NCBI GenBank assembly: GCA_022545875.1 | Contig: JAKEIF010000008.1 | Location: 1 to 12,176 of the forward strand | Direction: 5' to 3' | Source of the DNA: Nitrososphaera sp. | GTDB lineage: Archaea; Thermoproteota; Nitrososphaeria; Nitrososphaerales; Nitrososphaeraceae | Length of the DNA: 12,176 nt | In this document: positions 7,202 through 12,176 of the stretch, one piece after another | Layout of the letters: each line of letters opens with the position of its first letter | Numbering within the stretch: the stretch's first letter is position 1 | Notes under the pieces: model-generated | What the model was told of the DNA's origin: nothing | The model's input: the letters and a program-made list of their open reading frames with translations, nothing else | The model's database searches: none | Position numbers and translations under genes: made by a program

Positions 7202-7343
7202 TACGTAGGTGTGGAGGAGTGTTTGGGAATGTGTTATTTAAGGAAACTTGGTACGCATGGGTTTTAGAGTCTAGCTCGCATGACAGAATCGAATTACACA
7301 AAATAAAGAATTCTTTAAATACAAACGACAGTCAAAAACCATT
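7202..7343. promoter_or_regulatory. Divergent promoter region between the beta-domain protein and the ParA-like ATPase
   Basis: 142 bp between divergent GTG starts. On the minus strand TTAAATAA (7234-7241) serves the gene at 7201. On the plus strand TTTAAATA (7314-7321), centred at 7318, is 26 nt upstream of the GTG at 7344, exactly the leaderless spacing. The middle (7244-7310) holds no repeat that I can see. Confidence 0.55.
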
Positions 7344-8189
7344 GTGACCCGCTGCATCGCTTTTCATTCATACAAGGGCGGCACTGGCAAGACAACAATC
7401 GCTTCCAATTTAGCGTCTATGCTTGCCGCAAAGGGATATAGGGTTGCGCTTCTGGATTTCGACGTTTACGCCCCGAGCATGCAGGCCTATTTCGATTATC
7501 TGCCGAGAAAGTGGATAAACGACCTGCTCTCCGATAACGCAGAAGTAAATGATGTGATGATCGACACAACGAGCATAGTTGAAAAATATGCCAAGGGCTC
7601 GATGAACAAGGACGGCAGACTCTGGATAGGTTATTCGAATTCGAAAAAGGAAGAAGTATACAAACTAGAGGGGGATGCAGGAAAGCCTAATGCAAAGTTG
7701 CAGATCCTCCGGAAATTCATGCATCTTCGCGAGGAGCTGATTTCAGAATTCGAGTCAGACTTTATCATAATTGACACCAGCCCGGGGATAAGGTATTGGT
7801 CAATTAATTCACTTGCTATTGCTGACACGCTATTTCTAACCCTAAAGTTTGGTGACCTCGACATAGAAGGCACGAAAAAGATGGCTTCAGATATGTATGG
7901 GTCCTTCACACGGTTTGGGGCAAAGTCGTACCTTCTCCTCAACAGAGTGGCAGGATATTGCATACCACACTCTGTGGGATCAGCCCATAGCATTTCTTCA
8001 GAAATGCAACAAAATGACGAATTGGACTCGCTTTCAAGAGAAGTCGGCATGGAACTGATTTCAGCTATTCCATGCTACTGCGATATTCAGTTCAAGAGGA
8101 AGGAGTTTTTGACAGTTCTCGAATTCCCGGAACATCCGTTTGCAAAGCAACTTGAGGAACTCGCTGCTAACAAGCAGATCAAAGTCTAA
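7344..8189 (+). CDS. Orphan ParA/MinD-family ATPase (deviant Walker A)
   Basis: A 281-aa cytoplasmic P-loop ATPase. The deviant Walker A is YKGGTGKTTIA (10-20) with signature lysine K11 and P-loop lysine K16. The switch region is VALLDFDVYAPS (34-45) with D40, and Walker B is FIIIDTSPGI (140-149) with D144. LLLNRV (197-202) gives the Asn of the nucleotide base-binding motif. ParA/MinD proteins dimerise on ATP and form gradients on DNA or membranes to place chromosomes, plasmids or protein complexes. No ParB-like partner gene or centromere-like repeat lies nearby, and there is no C-terminal amphipathic helix clearly of the MinD type, so the cargo is unknown. A CYC pair (C244, C246) and C206 are unusual. 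The start is GTG at 7344, fixed by the TATA box 26 nt upstream. The 3' end overlaps the stop of the convergent zinc-knuckle gene. Confidence 0.88.
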   Translation: MTRCIAFHSYKGGTGKTTIASNLASMLAAKGYRVALLDFDVYAPSMQAYFDYLPRKWINDLLSDNAEVNDVMIDTTSIVEKYAKGSMNKDGRLWIGYSNSKKEEVYKLEGDAGKPNAKLQILRKFMHLREELISEFESDFIIIDTSPGIRYWSINSLAIADTLFLTLKFGDLDIEGTKKMASDMYGSFTRFGAKSYLLLNRVAGYCIPHSVGSAHSISSEMQQNDELDSLSREVGMELISAIPCYCDIQFKRKEFLTVLEFPEHPFAKQLEELAANKQIKV

Positions 8190-8362
8190 TTTGCAAATAT
8201 CTGGCAAAATTCAGGGCCGTAAACACTTACAAGTTTCCTGAGAAGGACGACGCAATCAGGACTGTCAAATAGATAGACAGTACCATTAATCTCCTCTGCA
8301 ATCTTGTTTCCCCGTACAAGAGGCTTGCCACATAGGACGCATGAGGAATCGTTTGCAGGCAT
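8186..8362 (-). CDS. 58-aa TRASH/MYM-like zinc-knuckle protein
   Basis: Translation of the minus strand from the ATG at 8362 gives a 58-aa product with a treble-clef-like cysteine pattern: SSCVLCGKPLVRGNK (6-20) with C8 and C11, then GTVYLFDSPDCVVLLRKL (27-44) with C37, and YGPEFCQIFAN (48-58) with C53. CxxCGKxL, followed by an aromatic-FDSxDC stretch, is the layout of TRASH/MYM-type domains that bind zinc or sense metals. In archaea such modules often sit at the N-terminus of larger regulators; here the domain stands alone. It may act in metal sensing, trafficking or protein interaction; the sequence does not say which. A TTAAGTATT-type box (8391-8400) lies about 33 nt upstream of the ATG. 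The TAG stop at 8186-8188 overlaps the TAA of the convergent ATPase gene (8187-8189), so there is no spacer. Confidence 0.7.
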   Translation of the reverse strand: MPANDSSCVLCGKPLVRGNKIAEEINGTVYLFDSPDCVVLLRKLVSVYGPEFCQIFAN

Positions 8363-8390
8363 ACCAGTTATGAAAGAACATGCCCACGGT

Positions 8391-8400
8391 AATACTTAAT
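8391..8400 (-). promoter_or_regulatory. TATA-like box for the zinc-knuckle gene
   Basis: ATTAAGTATT on the minus strand is centred near 8395, predicting a start at about 8369 and a leader of roughly seven bases before the ATG at 8362. Confidence 0.4.
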
Positions 8401-8483
8401 GCTTCTCAGGCAGACCATATCCTGTAGTAGCAGAGCAGGTCTTGTGCATAACTATCATAAGCGAACGAACCACACGATGAACG

Positions 8484-8799
8484 ATGGTTTCCCGGCCTGT
8501 CTTAATCGGAATTATTGCCGGATTAGTTGTCGCAGGTGCAGCAATTGCCTATGCAGTTTTCCAAACATCAGATGCGCCCAGAACCGAAACGCCTTAGCCA
8601 AGTTCCTCCTAATACCGGAAGCCCATTCGCCAGACAAGATCCAAGAGCAACATATCAGTCGAGATTAACAATACTGAGGTTGATGGTGTGGCTCCACAAC
8701 GTCATTGGGGGAATGGGGGATACAGCTCAGTTTGCGGAGTTTCCAGTCAACCTTATCGAGACGTATGACATGTATGTTGCCGCTTGGTCAAAAATTTGA
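8484..8799 (+). pseudogene. Frameshifted remnant of a secreted or membrane-anchored protein
   Basis: The ATG at 8484 opens a signal-peptide or anchor sequence (MVSRPVLIGIIAGLVVAGAA, then IAYAVFQTSDAPRTETP) that stops after 37 aa at 8597. Protein-like pieces continue downstream in shifting frames: SQVPPNTGSPFARQD (frame +1), SNISVEINNTEVDGVAP (8646-8696, original frame after stops at 8595 and 8610), and GDTAQFAEFPVNLIETYDMY (frame +1) ending at the stop near 8799. Together they read like one secreted protein with a Pro/Thr linker and a beta-rich outer domain, broken by at least two indels. The family is not recognised. The alternative is a genuine 37-aa membrane peptide at 8484-8597 with noncoding sequence after it. 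A TATCATAAG stretch near 8452-8460 might be the old promoter. Confidence 0.4.
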
Positions 8800-8940
8800 C
8801 CGACATAGAATAAGAACGTGGCAAGTTGGCCGCATAAGTTATGGGCATCTATGGTATCAATCGCGGCAATCATTATCTGATTCGCAAGCAAGTATATCTA
8901 TGTGTATTCGGATAGGCCCTGCTCGCTTGAAACCAACTGT
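8800..8940 (+). promoter_or_regulatory. Spacer with the TATA box of the zinc-ribbon gene
   Basis: TATATCTA at 8893-8900 is centred at 8897 and predicts transcription start near 8923. That is after the first in-frame GTG (8902) and before the GTG at 8941, so it selects 8941 as the start. Nothing else is recognised in this spacer. Confidence 0.45.
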
Positions 8941-9165
8941 GTGAGCAAGGATTCGCGGAGATATTTTGCTTTCTGTGACTCATGTTTTTGGAGTGTTTCG
9001 CTCTTGCAATCCCGTTCTATTCTGCACTGTCCGATTTGTCCTGACCAAATAAAGCTATCACTGATCCCATTGCATTTTGGTGAATGCTATGATATTAAAT
9101 TCAGTTCAAAGGGATTAGAAATGAGGTTTGGCAAAACAGCTAATGACGTCAGGCTAAGAGAATAA
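8941..9165 (+). CDS. 74-aa zinc-ribbon-like protein of unknown function
   Basis: From the GTG at 8941 the product begins VSKDSRRYFAFCDSCFWSVS, with C12 and C15 as a first CxxC knuckle, followed by LHCPICPDQIKLSLIPLHF (29-47) with C30 and C33 as a second. The two pairs are 15 residues apart, which fits a compact zinc ribbon. The C-terminal part (50-66) is beta-rich, with YDIKFSSKGLEMRF. It has no membrane segment. The shape suggests a small nucleic-acid- or protein-binding accessory factor, but I assign no function. The TATA box at 8893-8900 excludes the longer frame from 8902. It stands alone between a decayed gene and a noncoding stretch. The Cys spacing supports it as a real gene rather than a chance frame. 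Confidence 0.6.
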   Translation: MSKDSRRYFAFCDSCFWSVSLLQSRSILHCPICPDQIKLSLIPLHFGECYDIKFSSKGLEMRFGKTANDVRLRE

Positions 9166-9329
9166 ACTCATCAGTTACAGAGTTGTAGTATCGCTCCTAC
9201 GTAATCAAGCCTCGACAAGCAGTTTCATGAATGAATAAGGATTTTGAGCATTCGAATAGGAACAATAGGGGAATGTTGACGCAATCAGATTTTGAGGCAA
9301 AAAATAAGTTGAAGATCTGAACAGGCGTC
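9166..9329. other. Short intergenic stretch with a SHOCT-like peptide fragment
   Basis: The plus-strand frame 9232-9312 encodes 26 aa ending RGMLTQSDFEAKIS. GxLTxxxFEAK is the core of SHOCT domains (short C-terminal or linker helices that normally read GxITxeEFexKK). It is preceded by an immediate in-frame stop (TGA 9229-9231), so it is either a micro-protein or the tail of a decayed gene. The end of this stretch also holds the presumed terminator of the convergent pstS gene. Confidence 0.25.
9300..9304 (-). terminator. Oligo-T terminator after pstS
   Basis: On the minus strand the sequence CTTATTTTTGCC lies 25-30 nt past the pstS stop at 9330. A T5 run in this position fits the archaeal oligo-T type of terminator. 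Confidence 0.4.
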
Positions 9330-10538
9330 TTACCTTGCCCTATGCATCCTTTGTACGGCCATTACTGATATCAAAACAGTTGCCAGTATCAGTACCGCCA
9401 TTATTGGGAATTCCGGGACGACTGCAGTGGCGAGCGACGTCTCTTCGTAGGTCAGCCCTCTAAGAGTCTTCAAGTTATGGTCAACTACCGTCTGTGGCAG
9501 TGGTACATATGAGAGGCGCTCCGAATATTGCTGTCCATCTGTTACGGCCCACGAAACAAACCTGACCAACGCTTCGGCCTCTTCTTTGCTTACACCGGGG
9601 TTGGTGCTAAGGTCCTTGTATAGCAATATGTAGGAAAAGCTTGCAATAGGGTACGAGTTATTGCCTGGCGCGTCTAGCAGGGATACAGATTCCCATGATT
9701 CCTCGCCTGCCGGGAGGATAGTTGAGAGGGATTCAACTGCTTGCCTTGTTGATTCTAGCGATGGCTCCACAAAGTTGCTCTTGTCATGGTTTTGAAGGTA
9801 CGCATACGGCATTTTAGTAGTCAGCGCATACGCCAACTCGACGTATCCTATTGCATAAGGAGTCGTCTTTACCGAATTGGCCACGCCTTCGTTACCAGGA
9901 GAACCTATTCCTGTCGCCCATTGTACGGCTGTGCCCTTCCCCACGGTATCATTCCATTCTTGGCTGACCATTGACAGGTAGTTAGTCCATACAAAAGTGG
10001 TTCCTGATCCATCAGACCTGTGAACAACTGTGATGTCAGTTGAGGGCAGCTGCAGATCCGGGTTTAGCTGCTTTATCTGAGGGTCATCCCATTTCGTGAT
10101 TTTTCCTAGGAAAATGCTTGACAGAACTCCGCCAGTTAACTTTAGCCCTTTACTGGGGACTTCAGGAATATTGTATACTGCGGCAATTGAGCCTATGGTC
10201 TCTGGGATGTGTACGACTGTTCCATCCAGCAATTGTCTCTGTACCTGGGTCATCGGAGCGTCTGATGCACCAAAGTCTACTGTTTTTTCCGTAAACTGCT
10301 TGATGCCTCCTCCACTGCCAATTGATTGGTAGTTAATATTGACTCTAGGATTATCCGTTGAGTATTCTATTCTCCAAGTATCTATCAGCGGATATGGAAA
10401 AGTAGCACCGGCTCCGTTTATCGTTGTCGGACTCTGTGCAGATGCATGGTTTGCTGCGCCAATAACTGAGGCAAACACTAGAAGCGTTGTGGCAGATATT
10501 GCAACTATTGCCATCGTAACCTTGTCTGTAGTTCGCAT
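9330..10538 (-). CDS. pstS: Phosphate ABC transporter substrate-binding protein PstS (copy 1)
   Basis: PstS captures phosphate outside the cell and hands it to the PstCAB transporter. The 402-aa protein has a signal sequence (about 1-35, ending HASAQS), then the phosphate-site loops in order: INGAGATFPYP (40-50), GSGGGIKQF (74-82), DFGASDAPM (88-96) and HRSDGSGTTFVW (173-184). The C-terminus has VVPEFPIMA (373-381), leading into a membrane helix (about 379-396) and a basic tail QRMHRAR. This is a PEF-type anchor that holds the binding protein on the outer face of the membrane in place of a lipid. The ATG at 10538 lies 26 nt from a GATTAATC box at 10560-10567, so the mRNA is leaderless. It diverges from phoU; a second pstS copy follows phoU. 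Expression is probably controlled through the inverted repeat in the intergenic region. Confidence 0.95.
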   Translation of the reverse strand: MRTTDKVTMAIVAISATTLLVFASVIGAANHASAQSPTTINGAGATFPYPLIDTWRIEYSTDNPRVNINYQSIGSGGGIKQFTEKTVDFGASDAPMTQVQRQLLDGTVVHIPETIGSIAAVYNIPEVPSKGLKLTGGVLSSIFLGKITKWDDPQIKQLNPDLQLPSTDITVVHRSDGSGTTFVWTNYLSMVSQEWNDTVGKGTAVQWATGIGSPGNEGVANSVKTTPYAIGYVELAYALTTKMPYAYLQNHDKSNFVEPSLESTRQAVESLSTILPAGEESWESVSLLDAPGNNSYPIASFSYILLYKDLSTNPGVSKEEAEALVRFVSWAVTDGQQYSERLSYVPLPQTVVDHNLKTLRGLTYEETSLATAVVPEFPIMAVLILATVLISVMAVQRMHRAR

Positions 10539-10559
10539 GGAGGTGTCAAGGGAAGATTG

Positions 10560-10567
10560 GATTAATC
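10560..10567 (-). promoter_or_regulatory. TATA box of pstS copy 1
   Basis: GATTAATC centred at 10564, 26 nt from the first base of the pstS ATG (10538), which predicts a leaderless transcript. Confidence 0.5.
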
Positions 10568-10578
10568 GCTAGCGCTCA

Positions 10579-10633
10579 TAATTCACATAGATCACAGCCC
10601 ACACATGGTCCTCCTGTAGCCATATGTGAATTA
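10579..10633. repeat. Perfect 11-bp inverted repeat, candidate operator
   Basis: TAATTCACATA at 10579-10589 and its exact reverse complement TATGTGAATTA at 10623-10633, with a 33-bp spacer and 44 bp between arm centres (about four helical turns). The right arm can also pair with CACACATGG at 10600-10608 (8 of 9 bases against 10620-10628). The left arm adjoins the pstS TATA box, so a bound protein could block or recruit the basal factors. Confidence 0.5.
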
Positions 10634-10779
10634 CAGAAAAACAGTTGATGCTGAGGGATGTTGACGCCGTGGACTGATACTGTGGCTATATAGTTTACAT
10701 ACACTATTGGCGACCACATAGTTTATGCGCAAAATCTCTTTAACCGATCTTTTGAGGTGTTGGATTAGAGACGGCTCGC

Positions 10780-11877
10780 GTGCAGGCTCATACCACCAAT
10801 AAAGAAGTACGCAAGATTCAGTTAACTGGCAAGTCGACCTATATCCTTTCACTCCCAAAAAAATGGATAAAAGAGATGCATATCGGCGCGGGCGATCAAG
10901 TAACGCTAATCCATGAGCCTGACAGCAACTCACTTTCCATGATTACTGGATCTGGAAGGCCGTTATCAACTGGACTTGAAGCTGCGACGATCACGATTTC
11001 TCCAAAAGAGGGCCCCGAGACCATTAAGAGAAAAGTCGTCTCCATGTATCTTGCAGGCTACAGCATTATTCACCTAAAGATAGTTTCTGGAAGGATAAAC
11101 CCTTCACTTCGCGAGGGAATCAGGGAGTTGGTGCGCAGAAGCTTGGTAGGTACTGAAATCATTGCCGATTCGTCTGATGAAATTACTTTGCAGGTGCTGC
11201 TATCCATTCCCGAGCTGTCAGTCAACACGGCGCTCAGGAGAATGTACCTGATCGCTTCCGCAATGCACAAGGACGCAATGATGGCGCTTGCTGAGCTGAA
11301 TTCCGAGCTTGCTAATGGAGTAGTCAGATCTGACGACGAAGTAGACAGGTTCAGCCTCTATATTTCGAGAAGTCTGGTGCTGGCGCTGCATAATGACGAG
11401 ATTCTTCGAGAAATTGGCCTCCACGCTGCTTCAGATTGCCTGAGCTACAGGATTGCGGTAAAGAGTATCGAGCGAATAGGCGATCATGCGGCCGCAATTG
11501 CAGAAAAGTGCCAACAACTCCAAAAGCTCCCATCAGATTTGCTTTCAAAGATAAACAGGATGAGCGAGCTGGCGCTGTCAGTTTTCAATGATTCAGTCGA
11601 ATCGCTTCTACAAAGAGATTATGAACTGGCTGACAGGACTGTTGACCGTTCACGCGCGATCCGCCAGCTCGAAGCAGACGCTATCACCCATGGAGCCAAG
11701 AAGAAGGAAATGGCCCACTTTGACATTATCAGACTAATTCTCGAAGATATCAGGAGGACGGCGGAATATGCAAGCGACATCGCAGAGACAGCGATTAACG
11801 AAACTATAAACGAAGTAATTGGGAATAACAGGTCGCAGGCCGACCTTAATCCGAAAGGGACAGCTTATCATGCATAA
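10780..11877 (+). CDS. phoU: Phosphate uptake regulator: AbrB-like domain fused to PhoU
   Basis: A 365-aa cytoplasmic protein. Residues 10-60 form a swapped-hairpin AbrB/SpoVT-type domain: VRKIQLTGKSTYILSLPKKW (10-29) and then HIGAGDQVTLI (34-44), the typical DNA-binding beta-hairpin fold. Residues from about 145 to 345 form two PhoU three-helix repeats; their metal-site motifs are KSIERIGDHAAAIAE (228-242, with E231 and D235) and LEDIRRTAEYASDIAE (321-336). PhoU proteins restrain phosphate uptake when phosphate is plentiful, acting on the Pst transporter and on gene expression. The DNA-binding domain suggests that this version controls transcription directly, perhaps at the adjacent inverted repeat. 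The start is GTG at 10780; an ATG-initiated alternative is lacking. The next gene, pstS copy 2, begins 8 bp inside its 3' end, so the two are co-transcribed. Confidence 0.9.
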   Translation: MQAHTTNKEVRKIQLTGKSTYILSLPKKWIKEMHIGAGDQVTLIHEPDSNSLSMITGSGRPLSTGLEAATITISPKEGPETIKRKVVSMYLAGYSIIHLKIVSGRINPSLREGIRELVRRSLVGTEIIADSSDEITLQVLLSIPELSVNTALRRMYLIASAMHKDAMMALAELNSELANGVVRSDDEVDRFSLYISRSLVLALHNDEILREIGLHAASDCLSYRIAVKSIERIGDHAAAIAEKCQQLQKLPSDLLSKINRMSELALSVFNDSVESLLQRDYELADRTVDRSRAIRQLEADAITHGAKKKEMAHFDIIRLILEDIRRTAEYASDIAETAINETINEVIGNNRSQADLNPKGTAYHA

Positions 11878-12176
11878 TCATGGCAAGCAGGGAAATCGCG
11901 CCGCTCTCTTCATCATCTTGTTCTCTGTTCTCTTGGCTGGAATATTCCTTCCCAATTTTGTGCCGCTAACCTCTGCCCAAGAAGCCACAACGATAAACGG
12001 AGCCGGTGCTACTTTTCCATATCCGCTGATAGATACCTGGCGGAACGAGTATCAGAAGATAAGACCCGGTGTCAACATAAACTACCAATCGATTGGAAGT
12101 GGCGGCGGAGTAAAGCAGTTTACGGAAAAAACAGTAGACTTTGGTGCGTCAGATGCACCGCTGTCTTCTGGAGAGC
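11870..12176 (+). CDS. pstS: Phosphate-binding protein PstS (copy 2), C-terminus off the right edge
   Basis: The ATG at 11870 lies inside the phoU 3' end (8-bp overlap, different frame), with AAAGGGA about 9 nt upstream as a weak ribosome site. This fits an internal operon gene that cannot use a leaderless start. The visible 102 codons give a signal sequence (MHNHGKQGNRAALFIILFSV onward, ending about residue 36 at TSAQE), then INGAGATFPYP, GSGGGVKQF and DFGASDAPL, the first phosphate-site loops. It is very close to copy 1; 50 bases (11987-12036) are identical to the copy 1 gene (10378-10427), and about 35 more match around 12114-12148. The pstC, pstA and pstB genes would be expected beyond the edge, but this is inference. 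Confidence 0.93.
   Translation, partial: MHNHGKQGNRAALFIILFSVLLAGIFLPNFVPLTSAQEATTINGAGATFPYPLIDTWRNEYQKIRPGVNINYQSIGSGGGVKQFTEKTVDFGASDAPLSSGE

Larger units (their letters stand above)
10539..10779. promoter_or_regulatory. Divergent pstS/phoU control region
   Basis: A 241-bp region between two phosphate genes. The pstS TATA box is GATTAATC at 10560-10567. The phoU promoter is weaker, perhaps CTTTAACC near 10738-10745. Just beyond the pstS box sits one arm of a perfect 11-bp inverted repeat (10579-10589 and 10623-10633). Further ACATA-core sites occur at 10694-10702 (TTTACATAC) and 10714-10721 (CCACATAG), and ATAGTTTA is directly repeated at 10690-10697 and 10718-10725, 28 bp apart. This density of related half-sites points to a phosphate-responsive regulator, perhaps PhoU itself through its AbrB-like domain. 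Confidence 0.5.

Noticed and set aside
7344..8189. Plasmid or integrated-element partition module
   Set aside because: Although a ParA-type ATPase is present, there is no ParB, replication gene, integrase, attachment-site repeat or tRNA boundary nearby.
8399..8944. Plus-strand open frames starting at 8399 and 8705
   Set aside because: Their products look random (many Cys/Arg/Asn or Ser/Arg without order); the region is better explained by a frameshifted gene starting at 8484.

Overview
The window looks like a chromosomal segment of a soil ammonia-oxidising archaeon of the Nitrososphaera type (Thaumarchaeota/Nitrososphaeria). The signs are: PhoU with an N-terminal AbrB-like domain beside PstS, a half-size four-helix heme A synthase, PstS with an archaeal signal peptide and a PEF-type C-terminal anchor, moderate GC, many GTG/TTG starts, and A/T-rich TATA-like boxes about 26 nt upstream of start codons (leaderless transcripts). 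Genus assignment is inference from gene content, not from a database match.

Layout. 1-1127 (minus strand): a VOC/glyoxalase-fold protein cut by the left edge, a small beta-rich unknown protein just upstream of it, and a charged, probably disordered 118-aa protein. 1441-2376 (plus): CtaA/COX15-like heme A synthase, then pterin-4a-carbinolamine dehydratase. 2400-4735 (minus): an MFS transporter and a sugar-phosphate isomerase/epimerase-like TIM barrel. 4931-5122 (plus): a 63-aa helical protein. 5146-7201 (minus): a ten-helix membrane protein of unknown function and a membrane-anchored protein with an outer beta domain. 7344-8189 (plus): an orphan ParA/MinD-type ATPase. 8186-9329 is a mixed accessory stretch: a 58-aa TRASH/MYM-like zinc-knuckle protein (minus), a decayed or frameshifted secreted-protein gene, a 74-aa zinc-ribbon-like protein, and a short SHOCT-like fragment. 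9330-12176 is a phosphate locus: pstS (minus) diverging from phoU and a second pstS (plus, cut by the right edge).

How the genes work together. The phosphate locus is the clearest functional unit: two closely related phosphate-binding proteins flank a PhoU regulator whose AbrB-like N-terminus could bind DNA, and the 241-bp divergent intergenic region holds an 11-bp perfect inverted repeat and several ACATA-core sites. The two pstS copies share a 50-bp identical block, which points to recent duplication or gene conversion. Elsewhere most genes seem to be single transcription units with their own TATA-like boxes, so neighbours need not share a pathway. I found no rRNA, tRNA, CRISPR array, transposase or integrase.
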